Source: JAPOUP01 sp965221405 (GTDB lineage: Bacteria > Pseudomonadota > Alphaproteobacteria > Rhodobacterales > Rhodobacteraceae). Taken from it: DNA of 64,000 nucleotides. Shown piece after piece: positions 27,641 to 36,320 of this stretch. The DNA is taken from NCBI GenBank assembly GCA_965221405.1, contig CBDCSE010000001.1, positions 248,001 to 312,000 of the forward strand. The letters are read 5' to 3'. The number at the start of each line of letters is the position of its first letter. The stretch's first letter is position 1. The notes under the pieces were generated by a model. That model did not search any database, was not told the DNA's origin, and saw nothing but the letters and a program-made list of their open reading frames with translations. The position numbers and the translations under genes were made by a program.

Positions 27641-28360
27641 GCCGGAAGCCGGGGCCTGTTTTCGTGGCCGGTCTGGTGTCAGGCGGCGGTGCGCCGGATC
27701 CACCTCCTCCCTGGCCGCATGGACCGGCGCGGGTAGCTGCGCCCCGGCCTCTCCCGCTGGATGCGGCGCGACAGCCCGGTCATGATCCGGGCGACGGACT
27801 GCCTGACCGCGCCGTCCTGTCTCACGAACAGGGCCCCGGTCTCCCTTCCGACGAGGCGCAGTCCGCAGGTTGCCGCGCATGGCGGGCAGGTCCCCCTCCC
27901 CGCCGCCGGCGTCGGGGTCGCCGTGGCACCGGCTGGAGAACCGGCGGGCGAGGGTTACGGGCGTGAACGCGGCGCAGGGCTCTTGGCGGACGCCGCGCTC
28001 CGACCTCGCGTGGAACCATCCGGTCACGGATTTTCCGCTTCTGTACATCTCCTCGATGCCCCGGCGGCCGTGAACCGCGGGACGTCGACTAACGTCTCCG
28101 CGAGAAGGGCCGGATAGCCGTGCGCGGCCTGGATGTCGGCGGACAGCCGACGCCAGCCAGGTCCCGCCGTGCGGCGCGACATGCCGCAGGCCCTTGCCGA
28201 CGATGCCGTGGAACCGCAGGCAGTGGTGCTCCTCGACCAGACGGTCCCGGAGCCGGTGCCCGCGTCCGCCACGGGTCGGGCGCACCGTGACCGCGCGCAG
28301 GTCGATGGACGACTCCGGTGCCGCAGGAATCACCATGGCCCGACATTGCCATATCCAGTA
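27640..28360 (-). pseudogene. DUF4338-type transposon remnant with internal deletions
   Basis: Minus-strand frames show the same DUF4338 start as at 0.6-0.9 kb (MVIPAAPESS, VEEHHCLRFHGIVGKGLRHVA). The middle part with WIGW is missing, and the later HGYPALLAETLVDVPRF, matching the LLETFVD signature of DruA-like proteins, comes next in another frame. The rest, down to about 27.64 kb, is frame-shifted and unclassified. At base level it is very similar to 569-907, so the two are copies of one element. Confidence 0.5.
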
Positions 28361-28502
28361 TCAAACGGCCAGAGCCTGGATCGCCGGAACGCCGCGCTGC
28401 CAGCGGAGGACTAAAAAATCGCCCTGCGTGTGGGTGGGGATGGGATCAGGGCGTGATCCTGGTCATGCCGGCGTCTCGAAGCAGGTCGTGAGGATGCGAC
28501 GC

Positions 28503-29016
28503 TTAATTATTGGGGGGCAAGATTAGTTGCTGATTAGTTTCGCCCTGAACGTCGGTCGCAAAGACCATTGCGGTGTACTTGGTGCCCGGTTCCAGGCTAT
28601 GGAAGGTGTACGTTTTGGCAGGCACGTCCTGACCGTCACGCGTGGTCCCCAGGACAATATAGAAGCCATGGACCGGTTCCTCGTCAGCATTGGCGACCAG
28701 TCCGAGAAGGAGCGTGGCGCTGGTGGCGCTGCCCCTGGCCGGGCGGCCTGTTCTGCCGTTCACTCGACCTATGCCTACTGCCTGTGTCATAGTAACTGTG
28801 GCCGCCTTGGTGGCCGGTTTCGGCAAAATTTGGTTCAGGGTCGCGCCGTAGGTATAGTCACCTATCGGGGTTATGGCCAGCCAAGCTGAATTGATGGTAC
28901 CAATACCTAGCGGGCAGGCTGTTGCCGGCACGGCCAGCGTCAGGGCCACCAGCGCGGCGGCCAGGATCGTCAGTCGGTCAAGGGGGGGGGGGGGGGGACA
29001 GTGTCAATCGTTGCAT
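28503..29016 (-). CDS. putative phase-variable lipoprotein with a fibronectin-III-like segment
   Basis: A minus-strand gene whose natural start is ATG 29016, with AAGGAAG about eight bases upstream. The first codons give MQRLTLS, then a run of C (G16 on the plus strand, 28982-28997), then a hydrophobic signal core (LTILAAALVALTLAVPATA) followed by Cys, a possible lipobox. With 16 C the frame meets TGA just after the tract; with 15 C it reads straight into the 148-codon body. The body ends with YTFHSLEPGTKYTAMVFATD, which looks like a fibronectin-III strand pair. As written the gene is OFF; internal GTG 28949 lacks most of the signal. Function unknown; surface exposure is inferred. Confidence 0.6.
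28982..28997. repeat. 16-bp poly-G/poly-C homopolymer
   Basis: Sixteen consecutive G on the plus strand inside the 5' coding part of the putative lipoprotein gene. It is by far the longest homopolymer I noticed in the window. Tracts of this length slip readily during replication and underlie contingency genes in other bacteria. Sequencing error in the exact count cannot be excluded. Confidence 0.92.
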
Positions 29017-29084
29017 TGTGTGTCTTCCTTTCAAGTGTGCCCGCGAGTGGAAAAGAGAATACCCGCGTGCATCAGTGCATCAGT

Positions 29085-29300
29085 CCTTGGAGCCTCTTGC
29101 AGAACTCCGCGGTCGAGCGGTTTTTTCCCGCCCCGGCGCCACTCCGAAGCGCAACGCCGGGCCCTTCCCGGAGCGAGGGACTGGCCCGAGCGGAGGAAAG
29201 GGCCCGGCGTTGCGCTTTCCGCGCCCTCCGACCCCCCCCGATTCCGCACGGGAACGGCTCGGTCCCTTCGAATCGGAGCGTAGCGCCATCCGACAGGCGC
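29085..29300. repeat. palindromic repeat block at an IS30-type end
   Basis: Contains GAGCCTCTTGCAGAACTCCGCGGTCG at the left, then a long imperfect palindrome in which AGCGCAACGCCGGGCCC near 29150 pairs with GGGCCCGGCGTTGCGCT near 29205, and a right part matching the inverse of 47505-47600. Both copies lie just beyond the 3' end of IS30 transposase sequence, so this is probably part of that element's non-coding end or a satellite of it. Confidence 0.55.
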
Positions 29301-29359
29301 GCCGGGGAAGGCCCGCGGCGCGTGGGGAACGATCCGGACGCCGGAGGTTCCCTCAGGGA

Positions 29360-29512
29360 GGCCGCGCCCGCAGGAACGCCTCCGTCGGCGTCAGGCAGGC
29401 CAGCGCCTTCCCCGGACGCGCGTCCGTGCGGTCCTGCACGGCCCTGACCTCCGCGTCCGTCACCCTGCGCAGGTCCGTGCCCTTGGGAAGGTACCCCCGC
29501 ACCAGCATCCAT
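29360..29512 (-). pseudogene. IS30 transposase C-terminal fragment
   Basis: Minus strand reads VRGYLPKGTDLRRVTD and CLTPTEAFLRARPP, nearly identical to the end of the IS30 transposase at 46.4-47.4 kb. Only the last 50 codons are present. The remainder upstream has been replaced by unrelated sequence, so this is a truncated copy. Confidence 0.7.
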
Positions 29513-29519
29513 GTTTCGC

Positions 29520-30199
29520 GTCAAGCCCGGATCCGGGCTTTTCCTTCGGTCTGCGGGCCACCGGATCCGGGTTCCGCGCACCGCTTTCCACCGGCGATGC
29601 GCGCGGACTGGGCCGCGTTCTCCGCCCGGAGCTCGGCGATCAGGGAGTCACGCCACGCGAGCTCCGTCGTCAGGCCGGACGTCCCGTTCTCCGGACGCCC
29701 GGAACCGTCGCAGGTTCCCGGGTCTGCAGGCATGACTGCCTCGTCTTCTGCTCTTCACCGCGGCTTCAGCCGTCCTGGCCGGCAAGCCTGTGGGACATGC
29801 AGCCCCGATTGCCAGGCAGGATCACGATGGAGGCGCCGCCGGCCGTGTGCCGGCCTGGAGAGAACCTGAACAGTTACATTTGGATTGGTATAACACCCTG
29901 ATGGCGATCGGTGATGTCGCGGCGCCTCATACCGCCCACTACTTGCTGAAGCTTTGCGAGTTCCTGCTGGCGGAGGACCGTGCCACCCTGACCGCGTGCC
30001 AGGCGCACGGGGATCACGTCGTCATCATACTTTGTCTATTTGGTGTCCAAACCAGACAGCGAAGGTATGTACATGGCCTTCAATGGGGCCTGTGCGTAGG
30101 ACACAAGGGCGTCCGCATCTGTTTCGGGCAAAACGGCTGGAACCGCGCGGCGGACCGGTGTAGGATGCGCTCGAAAGAGACGCGGAGGGAACCGGACCC
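29520..30199. other. debris between IS30 fragment and coiled-coil gene
   Basis: A minus-strand stretch at 29600-29730 has a heptad-like SLIAELRAENAAQSARI, reminiscent of IS66-type N-termini, but is too short to call. A plus-strand piece around 29880-30010 (AIGDVAAPHTAHYLLKLCEF) looks protein-like without a known family. Nothing intact was found. Confidence 0.3.
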
Positions 30200-30655
30200 A
30201 TGGCCGAGGCCGCCTTCAACATGATCGCCGAGACCCAGCGGCTGCGCGACGCGGGACTTCCCCAGCAGCAGGCCGAGGCCGTCACCCTGGCGATCCATGC
30301 CGGCGTCACCGGAGGCGTCGCGTCGAGGGCGGACGTCGAGGCGCTCCGGGGCGACGTCAAGGCCCTCAGAGGCGACGTCAGCACGGAGATGGAGGCCCTC
30401 CGAGGCGACATCAGGAGACTGGACTCCAAGATCGACGCGCAGTCCAACAGGCTGGACTCCAGGATCGACGCGCTCGACACGAAGATCGACGCGCAGTCCG
30501 ACAGGCTCGACACGAAGATCGACGGCCTCGGCGACAGGCTGGACGCCAGGATCGACGCGCAGTCCGACAGGATCACCCTTCGGCTGGGGGTCGTGATCGC
30601 GGCCACCGCCGCCGCGCTTTTCGCCGCGCTGAGATACCTGCCGCCGCCGGGCTGA
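30200..30655 (+). CDS. coiled-coil protein with C-terminal membrane anchor (DUF1640-like)
   Basis: A 151-residue protein starting at ATG 30200. N-terminal residues 1-40 (LRDAGLPQQQAEAVTLAI) resemble the start of DUF1640/CCDC90-type proteins, which pair a small helical head with a coiled coil and a terminal membrane helix. Residues about 60-125 contain near-identical 11-residue repeats with IDAQSDRLD spacing. A hydrophobic helix (LGVVIAATAAALFAAL) and a short PPPG tail end the protein. The 33-base DNA repeats could change in number. Two partly similar coiled-coil reading frames occur at 48.9 and 58.6 kb. Role unknown. Confidence 0.68.
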   Translation: MAEAAFNMIAETQRLRDAGLPQQQAEAVTLAIHAGVTGGVASRADVEALRGDVKALRGDVSTEMEALRGDIRRLDSKIDAQSNRLDSRIDALDTKIDAQSDRLDTKIDGLGDRLDARIDAQSDRITLRLGVVIAATAAALFAALRYLPPPG

Positions 30656-31366
30656 CGTCCCCGCGCCACCGTGCCAGACCGTCAGGGCCAGACACCTGGA
30701 GCCACCGCCACGCCACCGCGGTGAACCCCGCCATGAGGGCCAGGACCTGCCACGGCCCGATCGGGAGCGGTGCGCCGCTGGCGGTCATGCGCGGACACGG
30801 GATCGCCCGATCCCGCCCGGTGCGCCGCCGCCAGGCTGCACCGACGGGGTGCGGCACATTGTAGATCTTCCGCCTGCCTATTCCATAGCCTATCCTACCT
30901 CCGATATGCCCCCTGACGGCGCCTGGGGCGGCTTGAAGGTTTGTCGCAAGGTGTCAACGTCGCGGGCGAAACACGTCCCAGGTTAGGGTGGAACCAACAA
31001 TTTAGTCAGGTCATGATACTAGCAGCATACGCCGGCCGCTTCTGTCCCTGCGGTCCTGTAGGTATGGCAAACCCTCTCCGCTCGCTCTGTCGCACCGGGT
31101 TAGTTCCTGAGTGCTCTCATGCCATTTCGGCACCATTCCAGCGCGGTTCAATGCAATGGGGAGGCGGAGATTTGCAAACTGAATCATTAAGGTTGTCCGA
31201 TTGGGCTTGACATATCCATCAGGCGCTTCAATAAGCCAAGGCCCTGCAGCACATGGTAGCTGAAACATGATTCCATAGACGCCTAACGACGCGCCGTCGG
31301 CGATGGCCATAAGCCGGGAACCTCGGATCGAGAGGCAATGGGACGCGCGTGAGAATGGAGATACGG
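30656..31366. other. intergenic stretch before rplU, no gene recognised
   Basis: About 700 bases. A minus-strand 94-codon frame at 30573-30857 contains one hydrophobic helix (VLALMAGFTAVAW), but it overlaps the coiled-coil gene and is not convincing. A TTGACA at 31207-31212 could be the -35 box for rplU, without a strong -10. Confidence 0.35.
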
Positions 31367-31927
31367 ATGTTCGCGGTTCTGAAAACCGGTGGTAAACAGT
31401 ATAAGGTTGGCAGCGGTGATATCCTGCGGGTTGAGAAGCTTGCCGCTGTCTCCGGAGAGACGGTGCAGTTCAACGAGATCCTGATGGTTGGCGACAGGAT
31501 CGGTGAGCCATTTGTCGAGGGCGCGGCCGTTCAGGCTCAGGTGATCGACCAGATCAAGGACAGGAAGGTCATTCACTTTGTCAGACGTCGGCGCAAGCAT
31601 GGGTCCAAGAGAACGAAGGGCCATCGACAGCGACTGACACTTCTTCGGGTCACCGACATTCTCGAGACCGGTGCTGCAGAATCGGGAGTCAAGGTAGCCG
31701 TCGGGGCTGGACCGGCACCCCGGGATCCTGACATATCTGCGATTCCCGAAGTTGGGGAGACATCGGCGGACCTGGGCATTCCTCCCGTGGAAGATACGGT
31801 GCCCGTTCCCGCTGAAGCCGGGCCGGAAGATTCACATGACACGGAAACGGTTTCCGAACCGGAAGCGCAGGGCGGTGATGACCGTGCGGATAGGTCTGGT
31901 CAAGCCAATGAACAGGCCACGAACTGA
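31367..31927 (+). CDS. rplU: 50S ribosomal protein L21 with extended C-terminus
   Basis: Large-subunit protein binding 23S rRNA. The L21 core is clear: MFAVLKTGGKQYKV at the start, then VIHFVRRRRKHGSKRTKGHRQ near residue 75-95 and LLRVTDI. I start at ATG 31367; an in-frame ATG at 31349 adds six residues. The core ends near residue 105 and is followed by about 80 residues rich in Pro, Glu, Asp and Ala, giving 186 in all against about 103 normally. Acidic L21 tails are known in alphaproteobacteria. rpmA follows after 11 bases. Confidence 0.95.
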   Translation: MFAVLKTGGKQYKVGSGDILRVEKLAAVSGETVQFNEILMVGDRIGEPFVEGAAVQAQVIDQIKDRKVIHFVRRRRKHGSKRTKGHRQRLTLLRVTDILETGAAESGVKVAVGAGPAPRDPDISAIPEVGETSADLGIPPVEDTVPVPAEAGPEDSHDTETVSEPEAQGGDDRADRSGQANEQATN

Positions 31928-31938
31928 GGAGCTGACGG

Positions 31939-32208
31939 ATGGCACATAAAAAAGCTGGTGGTTCAAGTCGGAACGGACGTGACTCAGCCGGCCGACGTTT
32001 GGGAGTGAAGCTTTTCGGAGGTCAGCGGGCAATCCCGGGCAACATTATCGTCAGACAGCGCGGAACCAAATGGTGGCCCGGCGAAGGCGTGGGCATGGGC
32101 AGGGATCACACCATCTTCGCGACGGTGGAAGGCCACGTCAAATTTCATAAGGGACTCAAGGGACGCACATTCATCTCCGTGTTCCCGCGGCTCGAACCCG
32201 CCGAATGA
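31939..32208 (+). CDS. rpmA: 50S ribosomal protein L27
   Basis: An 89-residue basic protein located near the peptidyl-transferase centre. The typical N-terminus MAHKKAGGSSRNGRDS, the LGVKLFGGQ segment and RQRGTKWWPGEGVGMGRDHTIFA are all present; usual alphaproteobacterial forms read FHPG where this reads WWPG. It has no cleavable N-terminal extension of the firmicute kind. It follows rplU in the standard rplU-rpmA pair. Confidence 0.97.
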   Translation: MAHKKAGGSSRNGRDSAGRRLGVKLFGGQRAIPGNIIVRQRGTKWWPGEGVGMGRDHTIFATVEGHVKFHKGLKGRTFISVFPRLEPAE

Positions 32209-32547
32209 TCACGGTCCGCTTCGGATTCTTCCCGGCGTAACCCTGAAAGCTGGCACGCACCTGAAAATCCATGCGGGGCGGTGGTCCACCGCAGATAGCG
32301 GCGACCGCCGAGGCCATACTCGGGTCGGGCGGGCGGAACCGAAAGGTCGTGATAGTCGGACAAGGCCGATGGATTCAGCCCGGTTCCGCATTGTCGAGTC
32401 GGTAAGGCACGGGATTCGGACAGGTCGATCGGAGGGCCGGAGTCGATATTGACCGATATCCGGAGCGCTAGCGCCGGAGCTCGCCACAAATCGCATCCGC
32501 ATGTTCAACCTATCCATCAAGCCACGAAGCCGATGTAATATGTCCCG
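32209..32547. other. gap between rpmA and obgE, no gene recognised
   Basis: About 340 bases. In related genomes a GNAT acetyltransferase often sits here; I could not read one in any frame, although a strongly decayed remnant cannot be excluded. Confidence 0.35.
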
Positions 32548-33585
32548 ATGAAATTTCTTGATCTTGCAAAGGTTTACATTCGTTCAGGAACCGGTGGGAC
32601 CGGCTGTGTGTCATTCCGGCGTGAGAAATTCATTGAATACGGAGGGCCGGATGGCGGCGACGGAGGTAAGGGCGGCGATGTCTGGGCGGAAGCCGTTGAT
32701 GGACTTAACACGCTGATTGACTTTCGATACCGGCAGCATTTCTTCGCGAGGAACGGCCAGGGCGGCATGGGCAGGCAACGCACGGGAAAGAATGGCTCTG
32801 ATATCCTCCTTAGGGTGCCGGCCGGAACCGAGATCCTTGACGAGGACGGGAAGACCGTGCTGGTCGATCTGGCTCAGGTCGGGCAGCGATTTCTCTTGGC
32901 CAAAGGCGGGAATGGCGGTTTCGGAAATCTGCGGTTCAAGTCCGCCGTGAACCAGGCGCCACGTCGCTTCAACCTGGGACAGCAGGGCGTTGAGCGGACC
33001 GTTTGGCTGCGATTGAAGCTGATCGCCGATGTCGGCCTGCTGGGTTTGCCCAATGCCGGAAAGTCGACGTTGCTTTCCGCGACATCGAATGCACGGCCGA
33101 AGATCGCGGAATACCCATTCACCACGCTTCACCCGAACCTGGGAGTGATCGCCGTGGATGGTCTTGAATTCATCCTGGCCGACATTCCCGGGCTGATACA
33201 GGGCGCACATGAGGGACGGGGGCTCGGCGACCGATTCCTGGGGCATATTGAGCGTTGCTCCGTTTTGCTGCATCTCGTCGACGGCACGGCCGCCAACCCC
33301 CTGGAGGACCATACGACGTTGATCCGGGAACTCCACGCCTACGGTGGCGGTCTGGACCGCAAACCCCGGGTTACCGCGCTCAATAAAATTGACGCCCTGG
33401 ATCATACGCGTATGAGTGATCTGATCGCTGAACTGGAAACCGCGACTGACGGACCGGTTATGGGACTGTCCGGTGTCAGTGGACAGGGGGTGGAGGAGTT
33501 GATGCGTGCGCTGACCGCCGCGATAGGGGCCTGCCGGTCGTCCGCGGGGCGCGAAGCGGAGGGACACCGGGCGTGGCATCCCTGA
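32548..33585 (+). CDS. obgE: GTPase Obg/CgtA
   Basis: Ribosome-associated GTPase needed for 50S maturation. The glycine-rich Obg fold occupies about residues 1-158 (KVYIRSGTGGTGCVSFRREK, GPDGGDGGKGGDV). The G domain follows with G1 GLPNAGKST, G3 DIPGLIQGAHEGRGLG and G4 NKIDAL. At 345 residues it lacks the optional C-terminal domain, as usual in alphaproteobacteria. The end overlaps the proB start by 13 bases, indicating a shared transcript. Confidence 0.96.
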   Translation: MKFLDLAKVYIRSGTGGTGCVSFRREKFIEYGGPDGGDGGKGGDVWAEAVDGLNTLIDFRYRQHFFARNGQGGMGRQRTGKNGSDILLRVPAGTEILDEDGKTVLVDLAQVGQRFLLAKGGNGGFGNLRFKSAVNQAPRRFNLGQQGVERTVWLRLKLIADVGLLGLPNAGKSTLLSATSNARPKIAEYPFTTLHPNLGVIAVDGLEFILADIPGLIQGAHEGRGLGDRFLGHIERCSVLLHLVDGTAANPLEDHTTLIRELHAYGGGLDRKPRVTALNKIDALDHTRMSDLIAELETATDGPVMGLSGVSGQGVEELMRALTAAIGACRSSAGREAEGHRAWHP

Positions 33586-34676
33586 ACGAAACACGGCGGC
33601 TTGTCGTGAAGGTCGGCTCTTCGCTGCTGGTCGACCGCTGTAGCGGTGCGCTTCGGAACGACTGGTTGAAGGGGCTTGCGGATGACGTCGCCATGTTAAG
33701 GCTTCTGGGAACTGATGTGGTTCTGGTGTCCTCCGGTTCGATCGCTCTTGGGCGTGCGGTTCTTGACCTGCCCGATGGAACGCTGGCGCTGGAACGGTCC
33801 CAGGCCGCCGCTGCGGTCGGCCAGATCCGGCTGGCACGGGCCTACGAGGAGGCTCTCGCGCCGCACGGCCTGAAAGCTGCCCAAGTGCTTCTGACCCTCG
33901 AGGACAGCGAGGACCGCCGACGCTATCTCAATTCCCGGGCCACGCTTAACCAGCTTCTCGGGTTTGGCGTCGTGCCGGTGGTCAACGAGAATGACACCGT
34001 GGCGACGGACGAGATCAGATTTGGTGACAATGACCGCCTTGCCGCCCGAATCGCCGTTACGGTTGGTGCCGACACTTTGGTTCTTCTTTCCGACGTGGAC
34101 GGATTCTATTCCGGCGATCCGAGGATAGACGCGAATTCGCGGAGATTCGACAATATAGAAAGAATAACTCCCGAGATCGAGATGATGGCGGGTGATGAGG
34201 GAACGGGTCTTTCCCGGGGCGGGATGAAGACGAAGCTGATGGCCGCCAGAACGGCAACGGGTGCCGGCTGTGCGATGGTGATAACGAAGGGTGCGGGCTG
34301 GCGGCCGTTGAGCGGCCTCGCGAGCGGTGCCCCGGCGACCTGGTTCGCGGCCGAGGGGGATCCCAGGACCGCCCGGAAAGGATGGATCGCGGCGATGAAG
34401 CCAAAGGGAGAGCTCATAGTCGACGCGGGTGCCGCCCATGCCCTGCGGGCAGGTAAGTCGCTCCTGCCTGCCGGCGTAACGGATGTCAGGGGCGATTTCG
34501 GCAGAGGTGATCCGGTGGCGATCACGGGCCCGGACGGTATGTTTGGCAAGGGGCTTACGCGCTACACCAGTTCCGAGGTGAGCTTGATCAAGGGAAGACA
34601 GTCGAGTGACATCGAGGCCTTACTGAGCTATCCCGGTAGGGCGGCCCTGATCCATAGGGATGATATGGTGACATGA
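33573..34676 (+). CDS. proB: glutamate 5-kinase ProB
   Basis: First step of proline synthesis, phosphorylating glutamate. The amino-acid-kinase domain shows VVKVGSSLLVD, LVSSGSIALG, VVNENDTVATDEIRFGDND and LLSDVDGFYSGDPR. A C-terminal PUA domain follows about residue 275 (GELIVDAGAAHAL, RGDFGRGDPVAI). At 367 residues it is complete. The start lies within the end of obgE and proA begins 10 bases after the stop, so obgE-proB-proA is likely one operon. Confidence 0.96.
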   Translation: MASLNETRRLVVKVGSSLLVDRCSGALRNDWLKGLADDVAMLRLLGTDVVLVSSGSIALGRAVLDLPDGTLALERSQAAAAVGQIRLARAYEEALAPHGLKAAQVLLTLEDSEDRRRYLNSRATLNQLLGFGVVPVVNENDTVATDEIRFGDNDRLAARIAVTVGADTLVLLSDVDGFYSGDPRIDANSRRFDNIERITPEIEMMAGDEGTGLSRGGMKTKLMAARTATGAGCAMVITKGAGWRPLSGLASGAPATWFAAEGDPRTARKGWIAAMKPKGELIVDAGAAHALRAGKSLLPAGVTDVRGDFGRGDPVAITGPDGMFGKGLTRYTSSEVSLIKGRQSSDIEALLSYPGRAALIHRDDMVT

Positions 34677-34686
34677 TTGTAGCGAG

Positions 34687-35952
34687 ATGAATGGCTCAAA
34701 CGACATTCCCGCCATGATGGCTGATCTGGGTGGTAGGGCCAGGGCCGCGGCGGCGGAACTGGCTTTCGTTCCGACCGCGCGGAAGGTCGCCGCCCTTGAG
34801 GCTGCGGCAGCCGCCATAGAGACCCGGAGTGCTGAGATCGCCTCGGCCAACCAACTCGATATATCCGATGGCCGGGACAAGGGCCTCGGCGAGCCGATGC
34901 TGGACCGGTTACTGTTGGATGAGGCGCGGATCGGGGCCATACGGGATGGGCTGCTGGCAGTCGCGTCCCGCCCGGATCCCGTGGGAGAGGTGATGGACGA
35001 ATGGGACCGGCCAAGTGGGCTGAGCATAAGACAGGTGCGCACGCCGCTGGGAGTGGTGGGCGTGATTTTCGAGAGCCGACCCAATGTGACCGCCGATGCC
35101 GGAGCTCTCTGCCTTATGGCGGGAAATGCGGTGATCCTGCGCGGCGGCTCGGAAAGTTTCAATTCCTCAGGCGCGATCCACTCCTGTCTCGTCGAGGGCC
35201 TGTGCGCTGCTGGCCTGCCCGGGGACGCGGTCCAGCGTGTTCCGACACGGGACAGATCCGCCGTGAGTCAAATGCTGACAATGACGGATTTCATCGATGT
35301 GATCGTTCCACGTGGTGGAAAGGGCCTTGTCGGACTTGTGCAGCGGGAGGCCAGGGTTCCGGTGTTCGCCCATCTTGAGGGTGTCGTTCACATTTATCTG
35401 GACCGGGGCGCGGATCCGCGCAAGGCTGTCGATGTGGTGCTGAATTCCAAGACCCGTCGCACCGGGATATGCGGCGCCGCCGAATGCCTGTTGATCCATA
35501 GCGGCGTCATGAATTCGCTTGGCAGAGCAGTTGTGGCATCATTGGTTGAGAAGGGCGTCACCGTTCACGGTGACGCGGCACTCCAGGCGTTCAAGGGCGT
35601 TGTTCCGGCGACGCGATCCGATTGGGGTCGTGAATACCTGAGCATGGATATCGCGGCGCGGGAGGTCGACAGTCTGGATGACGCCATATCCCACATACGG
35701 AAATATGGATCCGGTCATACCGACTGTATAGTCACCGAGGACGACGCCGCTGCGGATCGGTTTTTCGAACGCCTCGATAGCGCGATCCTCATGCGCAACT
35801 CCTCCACGCAGTTCGCTGATGGAGGTGAGTTCGGGATGGGTGCCGAAATTGGCATCGCAACCGGCAAACTGCACGCGCGCGGCCCGGTCGGCGCAGTCCA
35901 GTTGACCAGCTTTAAATACCTGGTGACAGGTGATGGCACGGTTCGTCCCTGA
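34687..35952 (+). CDS. proA: gamma-glutamyl phosphate reductase ProA
   Basis: Second step of proline synthesis, NADPH-dependent reduction of glutamyl phosphate. Aldehyde-dehydrogenase-like fold with the family signature around VVLNSKTRRTGICGAAECLL, which holds the catalytic Cys. Also seen are RTPLGVVGVIFESRPNVT and the closing GPVGAVQLTSFKYLVTGDG. The 421 residues are standard. It follows proB directly. Confidence 0.96.
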   Translation: MNGSNDIPAMMADLGGRARAAAAELAFVPTARKVAALEAAAAAIETRSAEIASANQLDISDGRDKGLGEPMLDRLLLDEARIGAIRDGLLAVASRPDPVGEVMDEWDRPSGLSIRQVRTPLGVVGVIFESRPNVTADAGALCLMAGNAVILRGGSESFNSSGAIHSCLVEGLCAAGLPGDAVQRVPTRDRSAVSQMLTMTDFIDVIVPRGGKGLVGLVQREARVPVFAHLEGVVHIYLDRGADPRKAVDVVLNSKTRRTGICGAAECLLIHSGVMNSLGRAVVASLVEKGVTVHGDAALQAFKGVVPATRSDWGREYLSMDIAAREVDSLDDAISHIRKYGSGHTDCIVTEDDAAADRFFERLDSAILMRNSSTQFADGGEFGMGAEIGIATGKLHARGPVGAVQLTSFKYLVTGDGTVRP

Positions 35953-36011
35953 GCCGTGGGTATCTTGACGTCACTCCAGAGAACTTCGGGATCCTGATTG
36001 GGAGAGGTTGG

Positions 36012-36194
36012 ATGGAAAATCTGAACGCGATGCTCGGGCCAGGTATGGTTGTGCGTCATCCGACCGAGCCCGAATGGGGTTTGGGTCAGGTGCAGTCCAG
36101 TATAGGTTGGCGTGTGACGGTGAATTTCGAGCACATCGGGAAAGTCGTCATAGACGGGCGGAAAGTCGCGCTTGCGCTGGAGTGCGACCCCTGA
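36012..36194 (+). CDS. DUF3553 domain protein
   Basis: A 60-residue protein starting at ATG 36012, spanning the small DUF3553 domain: GMVVRHPTEPEWGLGQVQS followed by VTVNFEHIGKVVI. In alphaproteobacteria this domain also occurs at the C-terminus of UvrD/PcrA helicases, where a similar fold binds RNA polymerase. The stand-alone form is common and of unknown role. It lies between proA and olsB on the same strand. Confidence 0.85.
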   Translation: MENLNAMLGPGMVVRHPTEPEWGLGQVQSSIGWRVTVNFEHIGKVVIDGRKVALALECDP

Positions 36195-36320
36195 AGCGTA
36201 GCGTTGCGCCATTAACGGTCACAGCGTCCGCAATGCCCCGGCCTGTAGCGCAATCCGTTGCAATGCCGTTCGATGCTTCCTAAACCGGATTCCGGGTTTA
36301 TGGAAGCGGCGGTTCCCGGA

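Noticed and set aside
30400..30580. CRISPR-like repeats
   Set aside because: The repeats are direct, contiguous and coding for 11-residue coiled-coil units; there are no spacers.
33696..34439. 247-codon minus-strand frame opposite proB
   Set aside because: Shadow frame; proB is complete and clear on the plus strand.
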